Assembly: GCA_023417315.1 (NCBI GenBank)
Contig: JAEZFW010000072.1
Location: 1-64,000 of the forward strand
Source: Pseudomonadota bacterium
GTDB taxonomy: Bacteria; Pseudomonadota; Gammaproteobacteria; Steroidobacterales; Steroidobacteraceae
Direction: 5' to 3'
DNA: 64,000 bases
Positions 8,309 through 17,395 of the stretch are shown here, piece by piece. The stretch's first letter is position 1. Every line of letters begins with the position of its first letter. The notes under the pieces were generated by a model. That model searched no databases and was not told the DNA's origin. It was given only the letters and a program-made list of their open reading frames with translations. A program made the translations under genes and the position numbers.

Positions 8309-9703
8309 ATGGCAAGCGAGCCACTCACCACAACAGCAATTCCGGCCGATACGCCCACGCTAGGCTTGTCCGCGCGCGAGTGGCTCGTCTGCCTCGTGGC
8401 GGGCATGGGATTCCTGTTCGACACGTACGAGATCGTCGTGCAAACGATCGTCGTACGTCCAGCCCTGCTCGAGATCTCCTCTGCGCCGATCGGTTCGCCC
8501 GCTTTCAACCGGTGGGTCGGATGGCTTTTGTTCCTGCCCTTTTTGTTCGGAGGCATCGCAGGACTCTTGGGTGGTTACTTGACCGATCGCCTGGGACGTC
8601 GCCGCATTCTGGTCTGGAGCATCGTGTTGTACGGTATCGCAAGCGTCGGCGCTGCGTACGCGAGCTCGCCCGCCGAGCTCCTATTCTGGCGCTGTCTCAC
8701 GATCATAGGAGTGTGTACCGAATGGGTTGCCGCGACTGCATGGATCGCGGAGCTGTTCCCCGACCGGCGCCGTAAAGATGCAGCCCTGGGGTTCACGCAG
8801 GCGGTCACGGGGCTGGGTATCTTCCTCGTAGGTGGCATCTATTACCTAGCTGTGACGTTCGGTGAACAGCTTCCAGCGATCGGTGGATCCCACGCGGGTT
8901 GGCGCTATGCGCTCTTGTTCGGGGCCGTGCCGGTGATTCCGGTGCTACTGGCGCGACTGTGGATGCCGGAATCACCACGCTGGCAAGCATTGAAGACAGT
9001 CGGCCGGCTCGAGCGTCCCAGCTTTCGTGAGCTATTCCGCCCCGGCCTAAAACGCATCACGCTCATGACCTCCGCGCTGGTGGCATGCATCTACTTCATC
9101 GCGTTCGGAGCCATGTCGCATATACCGCGGATCGTTCCAGGTCTCTCCGAGGTGCGAGACCTACCCTCCGTGCAACAAGAGCAGACGATCAGCCTGGTGC
9201 ACCTCTCGCAAGACATGGGCGGGCTCATTGGTCGGTTCGCTTTGGCCTTTCTCGTCATCACCGTGCTCACACGGCGCCGCGTCTTACGCACCTTTCAAGT
9301 GCCTGGCCTTGTGATCATCCCCGCGCTGTTCTTTGCAGCGCCCGAGCTCAACGTGATCGCGATCGCGTTGTGGGCGCTGCTAGCGAGCTTGATGCTGAAC
9401 GGGCAACTGAACTTCATCGGCAACTATCTTCCGCAGATGTATCCGACGCGATTGCGCGGCACAGGCGAGAGCTTCGCGATGAGCGTTGGTGGTCGCATCG
9501 TCGGCACCTCGGCGGGATTGTTCACCCCGTGGCTCGCGAACTTCACCCCCGGCGCAAGTCCCGCGGAACAGCTCGCCTATGCTGCGGGGATCGTAGCGCT
9601 CATCGCTTGCACCTTGGGGTTAATCGTCAGCCGCTTCTTGATCGAACCAAGCACCTTATCGAGCGAGGCGCTGACACGCGGTCGCTCCGCGGAGGACACA
9701 TGA
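8309..9703 (+). CDS. MFS transporter (sugar/aromatic acid porter-like)
   Basis: A 464-residue inner-membrane protein with about 12 hydrophobic helices and the MFS signature between helices 2 and 3 (GGYLTDRLGRRR), a second signature PESPRWQ after helix 6, and a C-terminal half with LPQMYPTRLRGTG. These features are shared by sugar and aromatic-acid/H+ symporters; the substrate cannot be told. A longer frame opens at 8237, but the ATG at 8309 sits behind GGGA and starts directly before the cytoplasmic N-terminus. Its stop overlaps the start of the methyltransferase gene (ATGA), so the two are translationally coupled. It is divergent from the winged-helix/TPR regulator. Confidence 0.8.
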   Translation: MASEPLTTTAIPADTPTLGLSAREWLVCLVAGMGFLFDTYEIVVQTIVVRPALLEISSAPIGSPAFNRWVGWLLFLPFLFGGIAGLLGGYLTDRLGRRRILVWSIVLYGIASVGAAYASSPAELLFWRCLTIIGVCTEWVAATAWIAELFPDRRRKDAALGFTQAVTGLGIFLVGGIYYLAVTFGEQLPAIGGSHAGWRYALLFGAVPVIPVLLARLWMPESPRWQALKTVGRLERPSFRELFRPGLKRITLMTSALVACIYFIAFGAMSHIPRIVPGLSEVRDLPSVQQEQTISLVHLSQDMGGLIGRFALAFLVITVLTRRRVLRTFQVPGLVIIPALFFAAPELNVIAIALWALLASLMLNGQLNFIGNYLPQMYPTRLRGTGESFAMSVGGRIVGTSAGLFTPWLANFTPGASPAEQLAYAAGIVALIACTLGLIVSRFLIEPSTLSSEALTRGRSAEDT

Positions 9704-10509
9704 GCGTGCAAACAGCCGTTGATTCCGCGGGCGCCGCGCGGTACGCGTTCGATAATGGCAATCCGATCTCGTTGCCGCGCTTGCACCTGTTGGCCGAGAT
9801 CTGGGATCCGATCTCGCAGCGCTTCCTGCGTGATGTCGGAGTCGCTCCGGGTTGGTCGTGTTGGGAAATCGGCGCCGGTGCCGGCACTCTGGTGCGCTGG
9901 TTACGATCGCAAGTTGGCGAACAGGGGCGAGTCCTCGCGACCGACCTCGATCCGCGCTTCTTGGAGGGCCTGAGTGCGGACAACGTTGCTGTGCGCCGGC
10001 ACGACATCGCACAGGATCCGTTGCCGCCAGAGCAGTTCGATCTGATCCACGCTCGACTGGTGTTGTGCCACGTGCCAGGACGGGAGCGAGTGTTGGATCA
10101 ACTGATCCTTGCTCTAAAGCCAGGTGGATGGTTGGTCATCGAGGATTTCGATGGCTTGGGCATGCTGCCAGACGCGGACGTGATCAAATCGGAGACCGCA
10201 CTCGCGAGTGCGGATGCGATGCGAGAGCTGATGCGAAGACGCGGCGTTAATCTGAGGTTTGGCCGCCATTTGGTCGAGCACTTCCGAGCTCGGAGTCTTC
10301 AGGAGATCCGCGGCGTTGCGAGCAGTCACATGATTCAACCCGGCTCGGAATCGGCATCGCTGCTGCGTCTGACACTCGAGCAGGTGCGCAATGAGGCGAT
10401 CGCACTCGGTCTCACGACGCCTGAACAGTTCGCCTCCGACCTGGACGTGGTGGAGCATAGCTATCTCGGCCCAGCGCCAGTGATGTGGAGCGTGGCGGGC
10501 AGGAAGTAG
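9700..10509 (+). CDS. Class I SAM-dependent methyltransferase
   Basis: A 269-residue cytosolic enzyme with a Rossmann methyltransferase core: motif I EIGAGAGTL at about residues 55-63, the acidic end of strand 2 (ATDLDPRFL), motif IV (FDLIHARLVLCHV) and a KPGG turn (motif VI). It belongs to the broad UbiE/methyltransferase-11/25 group and the acceptor is unknown. The start is set by the 4-nt overlap with the MFS stop at 9701-9703; the long upstream frame back to 9085 is a shadow of the MFS gene. Coupling to an exporter or importer suggests it modifies the transported compound, which is inference. Confidence 0.8.
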   Translation: MSVQTAVDSAGAARYAFDNGNPISLPRLHLLAEIWDPISQRFLRDVGVAPGWSCWEIGAGAGTLVRWLRSQVGEQGRVLATDLDPRFLEGLSADNVAVRRHDIAQDPLPPEQFDLIHARLVLCHVPGRERVLDQLILALKPGGWLVIEDFDGLGMLPDADVIKSETALASADAMRELMRRRGVNLRFGRHLVEHFRARSLQEIRGVASSHMIQPGSESASLLRLTLEQVRNEAIALGLTTPEQFASDLDVVEHSYLGPAPVMWSVAGRK

Positions 10510-10519
10510 CAACGAACGA

Positions 10520-10730
10520 TGCCGGACTTGAGTTATTGGACTTTGACGTGGCGTAGAAAGCGGTGACACAGAGGGTCCGGTACTGATCCGCACGTCCTCG
10601 GGCAACTGTGCCAGGACCTCTGAAGAGAAATAATCTCGCGGCGAGAGATCTGGTCTTTGGACCGATAGCTATGTCGATTAATGGATGTCCAATCGTTGGC
10701 GTTCGCGAAAAGCCAATAGTTCAAGTCCGG
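10520..10730. mobile_element. MITE-like element, copy 1 (25-bp terminal inverted repeats)
   Basis: The left end TGCCGGACTTGAGTTATTGG at 10520 is answered by its inverted copy CCAATAGTTCAAGTCCGG ending at 10730. There is no coding sequence inside, so it fits a non-autonomous miniature element. The interior holds a 30-bp unit at 10671-10700 that recurs twice inside the 3' end of the next gene. A second element with the same ends lies at 62102-62222. The 10510-10891 stretch contains no gene apart from this element and the promoter of the exchanger. Confidence 0.7.
10671..10700. repeat. 30-bp direct repeat, copy A
   Basis: The unit begins ATGTCGATTAATGGATGTCC and ends AATCGTTGGC. Copies B (11960-11989, identical) and C (11995-12024, one mismatch) bracket the exchanger gene on its other side. 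The unit is itself an inverted repeat (CGATT-N11-AATCG). Confidence 0.85.
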
Positions 10731-10891
10731 TTCTGATGCAAACGTCCGCGTGCGGAACATCGAGTTCGCCTGGGGCGTCATGGACCAAGATGCCTCGAGG
10801 GCATGTGGCCTTATTCATTTAGTATGTGCTGCCTCTGCCGGATCGATTGCTTCGGCAAGCGGATGGCACTCTGTGTTTGGATTGCTGATCA

Positions 10892-12097
10892 ATGGCGGCA
10901 TGGCTACCGCTCATCGGAGGACTCGCCCTTTTGGTTCTCGGAGGTGAGTTGCTTGTGCGGGGTGCCGTACAGGTGGCGAGCCGACTCGGGGTGTCGCCCT
11001 TGGTGATCGGCTTGACGCTCGTCGGTTTCGGCACGTCTACGCCGGAGCTGGTGACTTCCGTGCAAGCTGCATTGCGAGCATCGCCCGGGATCGCTTACGG
11101 CAACATCGTCGGTTCGAATCTGGCGAACACGATGCTCATCCTTGGCATCTCGGCGTTGCTGGCCCCGATAGCGATCAGCTCGCGCACCTTGCTTCGCGAC
11201 GGTGGCGTGATGCTGCTCGTCACGGCAGTCTTCGCTGCGCTCGCCGCGGTGACGATTATGGGCGTAGTCGTGGGCGTGCTCTTCATCTTCGCGCTGATCA
11301 GCTACATCTTCATCGCATTTCGGCAGGAGAGCGCCTCTGCACCTGAGCACGGCGCGATCTACGATAAGACGATCGCTGCCCAGCACGCGGATCCTGCCCT
11401 CGTGCCTGCAGATCGGTCCAGCCGCGCCCTTGTTTCGTCGCTCTTGATCGCGATTGCTGGACTCGCGCTAGTCGTGATCGGTGGACACTTCCTCGTGGCC
11501 GGCGCAGTGAGTTTGGCACGCGCATTCGGGATCTCGGAAACAATCATCGGACTTACGATCGTTGCGGTCGGCACGTCCACGCCTGAGTTGGTGACTTCAG
11601 TCGTAGCGGCAGTTCGCAAAGAGGCGGACGTGGCGTTCGGCAATGTAGTCGGCTCGAATATCTACAACATTCTCGGAATCGGCGGTGTGACGGCGCTAGT
11701 GGCGCCGGTCCGAGTGCCAGATGAGATCGTTCGCTTCGACAACTGGGTGCTTCTCGGAATGTCTACCCTTGTCGTAGCCCTCGCATACACGAGCAGGCGC
11801 ATCACCCGCTGGGAAGGTGGCCTGCTCATCGCTGGCTACGTCGCGTATGTTGTGGTGCTGTGGCCCACAGCAGAACCTCCCGATGCCGGACGCGCAAAAC
11901 AAGCCCACGGTGCTCTCGTCCGCTCATCAGGCGCTCATTGGACACCCGCTCACTTGGCTATGTCGATTAATGGATGTCCAATCGTTGGCTCGTCATGTCG
12001 ATTAATGGATGTCCAAACGTTGGCTCGATCGTTGGCACGCCCTCGATATCACTCGAGAATTCGCAGCCGCGATCAAGCGCGTGCGAGCAGATCGTAG
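10892..12097 (+). CDS. CaCA-family Na+/Ca2+ (or K+/H+-linked) exchanger, YrbG-like
   Basis: A 401-residue inner-membrane antiporter with two homologous halves. Each half has an alpha-repeat, GFGTSTPELVTS at residues 45-56 and AVGTSTPELVTS at about 225-236, followed by GNIVGSN or GNVVGSN, the Ca2+-binding signature. A loop of about 30 polar residues near 147-180 separates the halves. Normal YrbG proteins end near residue 325; here about 75 further residues follow the last helix (after VVLWPT), are hydrophilic, and are encoded in part by two copies of a 30-bp intergenic repeat. The last 25 nt overlap the convergent katG gene. The original stop has probably been lost, but the transport core is complete. 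Confidence 0.85.
   Translation: MAAWLPLIGGLALLVLGGELLVRGAVQVASRLGVSPLVIGLTLVGFGTSTPELVTSVQAALRASPGIAYGNIVGSNLANTMLILGISALLAPIAISSRTLLRDGGVMLLVTAVFAALAAVTIMGVVVGVLFIFALISYIFIAFRQESASAPEHGAIYDKTIAAQHADPALVPADRSSRALVSSLLIAIAGLALVVIGGHFLVAGAVSLARAFGISETIIGLTIVAVGTSTPELVTSVVAAVRKEADVAFGNVVGSNIYNILGIGGVTALVAPVRVPDEIVRFDNWVLLGMSTLVVALAYTSRRITRWEGGLLIAGYVAYVVVLWPTAEPPDAGRAKQAHGALVRSSGAHWTPAHLAMSINGCPIVGSSCRLMDVQTLARSLARPRYHSRIRSRDQARASRS
11960..12024. repeat. 30-bp direct repeats, copies B and C
   Basis: Two copies of the unit ATGTCGATTAATGGATGTCC-x(10) lie 5 bp apart inside the 3' end of the exchanger reading frame and encode part of its odd tail. With copy A at 10671 they bracket the gene over 1.35 kb. 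Confidence 0.85.
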
Positions 12098-14298
12098 CGG
12101 TCCAAGTTCATCACCTTGTTCCAGGCGCTCACGAAATCATGCACGAACTTGCTGCCCGCATCGTCGCAGGCATACACCTCGCAGAGCGCGCGAAGTTGTG
12201 AATGCGCTCCGAACACGAGGTCGGCGGCCGTTGCGGTCCATTTCACAGTACCTGTCGCGCGATCGTAGCCCTCGTACACGCGCTCGTCCGATGCAGAAGG
12301 GCGCCAAGCTGTACCGATGTCGAGCAGATTCACGAAGAAATCGTTCGTCAGGGTCTCAGGTCGCGTCGTGAAGATACCGAGCTTCGATTGTCCGTAGTTC
12401 GCATTCAGCGCGCGCATGCCGCCGATGAGAACAGTCATCTGCGGCGCGGTCAGCTTCAATAGATTGGCGCGATCGAGCAGCCGCGTCTCTGGCGACAACC
12501 AATCATCGGCTCGCAGGTAGTTGCGGAACGGATCGCCGATCGGCTCGAGCACATCGAACGTGTTGACGTCCGTCTGCTCTTGCGAAGCATCCGTGCGACC
12601 AGGATGGAATGGCACTGTCACGTTGTGACCGGCCTTTCGTGCAGCCTCCTCGATCCCCGTACATCCGGCGAGCACGATCACATCGGCCAGCGACACCTTC
12701 TTGCCGCGCGATTGTGACTTGTTGAAGTCCTGTTGCGTGCGCGCCAGTGCTTGCAACACGTGGCTCAATCGCGATGGCTCGTTCGCTTCCCATTCCCTCT
12801 GCGGCGCGAGGCGAATGCGCGCACCATTCGCGCCACCCCGCTTGTCGGTACCGCGGAAGCTTGCTGCGGCATTCCACGCGGTGGATACGAGATCTGGGAT
12901 CGATAGTCCCGAGGCCAGCACCGTGCGCTTGAGCGCAGCGATGTCCTGATCGTCGATCAGTGGATGATCGACGGGCGGAACAGGGTCCTGCCACACCTGC
13001 GGCTCCGGCACCCACGGTCCTAAATAGCGCGAGCGTGGACCCATGTCGCGGTGAAGCAGCTTGAACCAAGCTCTCGCAAAGGCATCGTTGAGCTGTTCGG
13101 GATTTTCGCGGAAACGCTTTGCGATTGGCGCGTAGATGGGGTCCACCCGCAACGCGATATCGCTCGTCAGCATCGTGGGCGCGTGGCGCTTGTTCTGATC
13201 GAACGCATCCGGAACGGTGCCTTGCGCTTCAGGATTCTTCGGCTTCCATTGATGTGCGCCAGCCGGGCTCTTCGTCAGCTCCCATTCGTACTTGAAGAGG
13301 TTCTCGAGGAAGCCGTTGTCCCATTTCGTGGGATTGTTCGTCCATATTCCCTCGAGACCGCTCGTGATCGCATGCGGCCCGGCGCCGGTGCCGAACTTGT
13401 TTCTCCAACCCAAACCTTGCTGATGAATCGGAGCGCCTTCAGGTTCCGGGCCGATGTTCTCCGGCGCAGGAGCAGCACCGTGCGTCTTGCCGACGGTATG
13501 ACCGCCAACGATGAGCGCAACGGTTTCTTCGTCATTCATCGCCATGCGGGCGAAGGTTTCTCGAATGTCGCGTGCGGAAGCTGCCGGATCGGGTTTCCCA
13601 CCGGGTCCTTCAGGGTTCACATAGATGAGACCCATCTGCACGTTGGCGAGTTGACGGGCGAGTTGGCGCTCGCCGCTGTAGCGCTCATCACCTAGCCACG
13701 TGTCCTCCGGACCCCAAAAAATATCCTCGGGTTCCCACACATCGGGGCGTCCGAAACCGAAGCCGAATGTCTTGAAGCCCATCGACTCGTACGCAACATT
13801 GCCCGCGAAGATCAACAAGTCCGCCCACGAGATTTTCTGGCCATACTTCTTCTTGATCGGCCACAGCAAGCGACGCGCTTTGTCCAAGTTCGCATTATCA
13901 GGCCAACTGTTGAGCGGTGCGAAGCGCTGCTGACCCTCGCCGCCACCGCCGCGACCATCCGCGATGCGATACGTCCCTGCGGCATGCCATGTCATCCGAA
14001 TGAGGAGGGGACCATAGTGACCGAAATCCGCTGGCCACCAATCCTGCGATGTCGTCATCACGTCGATCAGATCCTTCTTGAGCGCTTCTACGTCGAGCTG
14101 TTCGAACTGCTTCGCATAGTTGAACTCCGCTTCCATCGGATTCGACAGATGCGAGTGCGAGTGCAGCACGGAAAGATCGAGCTGATTCGGCCACCAATCC
14201 TTATTCGTCCGTGGCCGTCTGTCGGTTTTCGGCTTCGGCGCGGGAATCGCCGGATTCTCGCTCTCGCTGACACTCGTGGTGTGTTGCTTGTCAGGCAC
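12073..14298 (-). CDS. katG: Bifunctional catalase-peroxidase KatG
   Basis: A 741-residue haem enzyme that removes H2O2 by both catalase and peroxidase chemistry. The distal triad is Arg101, Trp104 and His105 (IRMTWHAAGTYR), the proximal His is at 267 (GGHTVGKTHG), and the Trp104-Tyr226-Met252 residues that form the catalytic cross-link are present (GLIYVNPEGP, RMAMND). The C-terminal duplicated domain is complete. An ATG at 14361 opens the frame, but a GTG at 14296-14298 has AGGAGA 5 nt upstream, so I take that as the start (VPDKQHTT). No OxyR gene is adjacent. The 3' end overlaps the convergent exchanger gene by 25 nt. Confidence 0.95.
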   Translation of the reverse strand: MPDKQHTTSVSESENPAIPAPKPKTDRRPRTNKDWWPNQLDLSVLHSHSHLSNPMEAEFNYAKQFEQLDVEALKKDLIDVMTTSQDWWPADFGHYGPLLIRMTWHAAGTYRIADGRGGGGEGQQRFAPLNSWPDNANLDKARRLLWPIKKKYGQKISWADLLIFAGNVAYESMGFKTFGFGFGRPDVWEPEDIFWGPEDTWLGDERYSGERQLARQLANVQMGLIYVNPEGPGGKPDPAASARDIRETFARMAMNDEETVALIVGGHTVGKTHGAAPAPENIGPEPEGAPIHQQGLGWRNKFGTGAGPHAITSGLEGIWTNNPTKWDNGFLENLFKYEWELTKSPAGAHQWKPKNPEAQGTVPDAFDQNKRHAPTMLTSDIALRVDPIYAPIAKRFRENPEQLNDAFARAWFKLLHRDMGPRSRYLGPWVPEPQVWQDPVPPVDHPLIDDQDIAALKRTVLASGLSIPDLVSTAWNAAASFRGTDKRGGANGARIRLAPQREWEANEPSRLSHVLQALARTQQDFNKSQSRGKKVSLADVIVLAGCTGIEEAARKAGHNVTVPFHPGRTDASQEQTDVNTFDVLEPIGDPFRNYLRADDWLSPETRLLDRANLLKLTAPQMTVLIGGMRALNANYGQSKLGIFTTRPETLTNDFFVNLLDIGTAWRPSASDERVYEGYDRATGTVKWTATAADLVFGAHSQLRALCEVYACDDAGSKFVHDFVSAWNKVMNLDRYDLLARA

Positions 14299-14597
14299 GG
14301 CCGTCTCCTGTGCATGCTTCGTGTGTGACCGCAGATGGTAGTGCGCGCACGAGATGCTCATGCATTCGTAGATTCACGTCGTGAGAGGCCGCAGTCGGAC
14401 CTTTCCTATAGGCTCCGCGGCAGGCACGAGCCGATGCGTCGGTGCTACGCACAACGCGACGAAGGACCACCGATATGGGGCTCGGTAAGTCGCCTTTGCG
14501 GTACCAACACTTGAGCTCAAGTTGCGAGGCCATAGACATGCGCTCTCACGCGTAAACCTTTCGCAGCCGGTGAGCATCTCATTCTGCACATCTCCTC

Positions 14598-15788
14598 ATG
14601 AGCAGCTCGCACATGCGAAATTCATCAACGAGTCTGATCCGCGCCGCCCTTGTCACGATCGCCTGTATGACGATCGGGCTAAGTCAAGCGGCCGTCTCTG
14701 CCAGCCGCACGTCAGGGAGCTCTGTACATCTTGCGTTCGACTATGCAGGGGCCCTGGCACTCATCGATGTGCTCGGTCGCGAGACGATTTCATCCGGAGA
14801 GATCGATCGACTTCTGGAGGTCCATGGGCTCGCCGCGATGGTGGACAACGTGACGCGATTTATTCCGACAATTACGCGCAGTCATTTTCGGCACGATCTG
14901 CAAACGTTTGTCGAAACAGGAGAGGATCCGAGGCACGACGGGTACAGGGTGTGGGGTTTCCAGCAGATCTGGGATACGCGCATCCAAGTCGGAGAGCTCA
15001 TTCGCCAGCTCCGCGTCGATCAGGAACAAATCACCCGAGAGGTTCTGGCTACGCTGCAGCCGTACCGGCCAATGACGGAATCGATGACGATCACTGTGTA
15101 CTTTGTGAGCGGCGGCGTCTCGGACGGGTTCGTGCCGGAACGCAGCTCGAGTCCGGCGCTTTACGTGAATCTCGCTCGCGCTCAGGGTGATCTGACCGGC
15201 GTAGTGACGAATCTCGCTCACGAGATTTACCACGTGCTGCAGTACACGGCTTCCCGCCGAAATCCGGAGCTGGTGCCGATTGTCGATGAACCCGAGAAGC
15301 TCGCCTCGCCCGAGCGCCTTCTCGCGGTCACGCTATGGGAAGGCGTCGCGGATTACGTGACGGATCCGCGGCGTGCGAAGGCAACGGGCCCTTACATTGA
15401 TATGTGGAAGGCTCGATACGAACGGAACACGAAACCCGCGCGTCTTGCAGATCACTTCGCATTGTTCGACGCCACGCTGCAGGACCTGCTTGAAAGGCGT
15501 CTTTCGTGGGAGGAGGCGTACGAGAAAGGCTTCGCGGGCAACGACTCTCCATTTTACTTCGTCGGCTACGAGATGACGCGCGTCATCGAACTGCATTGCG
15601 GCACGCACTGCATCGGCGAGCTGTTCGAACAACGCCCAGTGGAGTTCTTTCGGCAGTACATCGCGCTATATAAGAGTCATCCCGACATTCCGGCGCGTTT
15701 CTCTCCAGAGACGGAGGCGTGGCTATGTAACGGTGCGGCTGCCTGCCGCCTCACGGTGCCGGTGTCCGGAGATTCGAATTCGCGATAG
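14598..15788 (+). CDS. Exported putative Zn-dependent protease (DUF5700/DUF2268-like)
   Basis: A 396-residue protein with an N-terminal signal sequence (hydrophobic residues about 14-31) and a gluzincin-type HEIYH motif at residues 208-212, followed by a glutamate-rich segment LWEGVADYVTD that may hold the third zinc ligand. The overall shape fits the DUF5700 putative Zn-dependent protease family. It acts outside the cytoplasm if the signal is cleaved. No good ribosome binding site precedes the ATG at 14598; the ATG at 14613 is an alternative. No substrate or partner is evident from the neighbours (katG upstream, MocR convergent downstream). Confidence 0.6.
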   Translation: MSSSHMRNSSTSLIRAALVTIACMTIGLSQAAVSASRTSGSSVHLAFDYAGALALIDVLGRETISSGEIDRLLEVHGLAAMVDNVTRFIPTITRSHFRHDLQTFVETGEDPRHDGYRVWGFQQIWDTRIQVGELIRQLRVDQEQITREVLATLQPYRPMTESMTITVYFVSGGVSDGFVPERSSSPALYVNLARAQGDLTGVVTNLAHEIYHVLQYTASRRNPELVPIVDEPEKLASPERLLAVTLWEGVADYVTDPRRAKATGPYIDMWKARYERNTKPARLADHFALFDATLQDLLERRLSWEEAYEKGFAGNDSPFYFVGYEMTRVIELHCGTHCIGELFEQRPVEFFRQYIALYKSHPDIPARFSPETEAWLCNGAAACRLTVPVSGDSNSR

Positions 15789-15827
15789 TTGATGGCGAGT
15801 TCGGCGGTGTGACCGCGCTAGTGGCGC

Positions 15828-15860
15828 GAGGGCGAGCCTGCGCACTCACCGCTCGCCCTC
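15828..15860. terminator. Bidirectional hairpin between convergent genes
   Basis: GAGGGCGAGC at 15828-15837 pairs perfectly with GCTCGCCCTC at 15851-15860 (10-bp stem, 13-nt loop). It lies between the protease stop and the MocR stop and includes the last codons of the MocR gene. There is no T-tract, so intrinsic termination is likely but not certain. Confidence 0.55.
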
Positions 15861-17273
15861 ATCGAACGCTGTTCGCAGTATTGCGAGTCCTTCTTCCATT
15901 CGCTCCACATCGATTGCGCCATAGCCGAGAACGAGCCCGGCGAGCTTTCGCTCTGTCACTGCGTACTGCGCAAGCGGCGTGCATTCGAACCCGCTTGCCG
16001 ACGCCGCTCGCACGATGCGCTCAACGCGTTCCACCGATGCTTTCGACGCGAGCGCGGCAACGTGCAACCCCACAGAGGAAGGCATCACTTCCAGTTCGCC
16101 ATCGAAGTGACGCTCCAGGAGCTCTACGATGCATCGATGCCTTCGCTCGTACACTTTACGCATTCGGCGCAAGTAGCGCGCGAAGTAACCTCCCTCGATG
16201 AACCGTGCCATGGCAGCCTGACTCGCCGCGGGGGAGTTCCAGTCTGCAAGATACTTCGCATTGCGTAGCGCCAAGTGCAGCGAGGGCGGCGCGATGACGA
16301 ACCCCAATCGCAGCGCGGGAAAGATCGTTTTCGAGAACGAGCCGACGTAGATCACTCGCCCGTTCGTGTCCAGAGTATGAAGCGGCTCGATAGGTCGTCC
16401 GCCGAAACGGAATTCGCTGTCATAGTCATCCTCGATGAGCGCTCCGTTCGCATCGTTCGCCCAGGCTAGGAGGGCCGCTCGCCGCCGCGGCGACATGGAC
16501 ATCCCGAGCGGGAACTGATGAGACGGCGAGACGTAGATCAACCGTGCCTCGCGCGGGATCGCATCGACGATCAACCCTTCGGAGTCGACTGGAACTCCGC
16601 GCACGTCTAGACCGAGCGCCGCAAGCAGACGACGCGGCGTGGGATAACTCGGATCTTCCACACACACGCACTCGCCTGGACTCAGCAGCACGCGTGCGAT
16701 CAGATCGATCGCTTGCTGAGTTCCATTTGTGACGACGAGGTCATCAGCGCTCGCCCGAATGCCGCGCGAGATCGCGACGTGACGTACGATCGCTTCGCGC
16801 AGAGCTCTATGCCCCGCTGGATTGCCGTAGAGCGTCGTTGCTGGATCCGCTCGCATCTCTCGGGCGAGCAAACGCCGCCAAGTCTTGAATGGAAATAGAC
16901 GAGTTTCGGGAACGCCTGAACGGAAATCGTACTTGGCCTCCCGCCAGAGCTCACTGGGCACTCGAACACTGTCCCATGGAGATCTCGCGCGCAGGACCGC
17001 CCTTTCGCGCCGTGGCACGACCAGCTCTATCGGAGCCGCACTGGCCACATACGTACCAGAGCCGACCTTCGAGACGGCGAGTCCTTCGGCGATCAATCGC
17101 TCGTAAGCAACGCTCACGGTTGTGCGCGCAACACTGAGCCGAGAAGCGAGCTCGCGCGTGGGCGGAAGAACCTCGCCAGGCTTCAATCGACTGCTCAGTA
17201 TCGCGGCACGAAGCTGCCGGTAGATCTCTCCGGTGAGGTCGGTTGAGCCGATCAGGTTGATGTGTACGTCCAC
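15846..17273 (-). CDS. MocR/PdxR-type transcriptional regulator (GntR HTH + aminotransferase domain)
   Basis: A 475-residue fusion regulator. Residues about 8-75 are a GntR winged helix (YRQLRAAILSSRLKPGEVLPPTRELASRL), and residues about 110-470 are a fold-type I PLP aminotransferase domain. The PLP lysine lies in GSFSKTIFPALRLGF near residue 313, and the pocket motifs IYVSPSHQFP and EDDYDSEFR are intact, so it should bind PLP and sense an amine or vitamin B6 state. The frame starts at a GTG with only a weak ribosome binding site. It is divergent from the NTF2-like gene at 17396, its most likely target. Confidence 0.85.
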   Translation of the reverse strand: MDVHINLIGSTDLTGEIYRQLRAAILSSRLKPGEVLPPTRELASRLSVARTTVSVAYERLIAEGLAVSKVGSGTYVASAAPIELVVPRRERAVLRARSPWDSVRVPSELWREAKYDFRSGVPETRLFPFKTWRRLLAREMRADPATTLYGNPAGHRALREAIVRHVAISRGIRASADDLVVTNGTQQAIDLIARVLLSPGECVCVEDPSYPTPRRLLAALGLDVRGVPVDSEGLIVDAIPREARLIYVSPSHQFPLGMSMSPRRRAALLAWANDANGALIEDDYDSEFRFGGRPIEPLHTLDTNGRVIYVGSFSKTIFPALRLGFVIAPPSLHLALRNAKYLADWNSPAASQAAMARFIEGGYFARYLRRMRKVYERRHRCIVELLERHFDGELEVMPSSVGLHVAALASKASVERVERIVRAASASGFECTPLAQYAVTERKLAGLVLGYGAIDVERMEEGLAILRTAFDEGER

Positions 17274-17395
17274 GCTTGAAGTCTAGCGCGCGTCGAATTG
17301 GCCTGGTGCGATCGACGAAAATTGGCTCTCCAAGCTCCAGGGGCGCGGAACTATGTTCGCAGCAGGAGTACGCAATCTCATCGAAGGAGAGCCGC

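Noticed and set aside
9085..9699. N-terminal extension of the methyltransferase back to 9085
   Set aside because: This part is another frame of the MFS gene; the coupled ATG at 9700 gives the normal domain start.
13051..13695. A 214-codon plus-strand frame inside katG
   Set aside because: Antisense shadow of a highly conserved gene.
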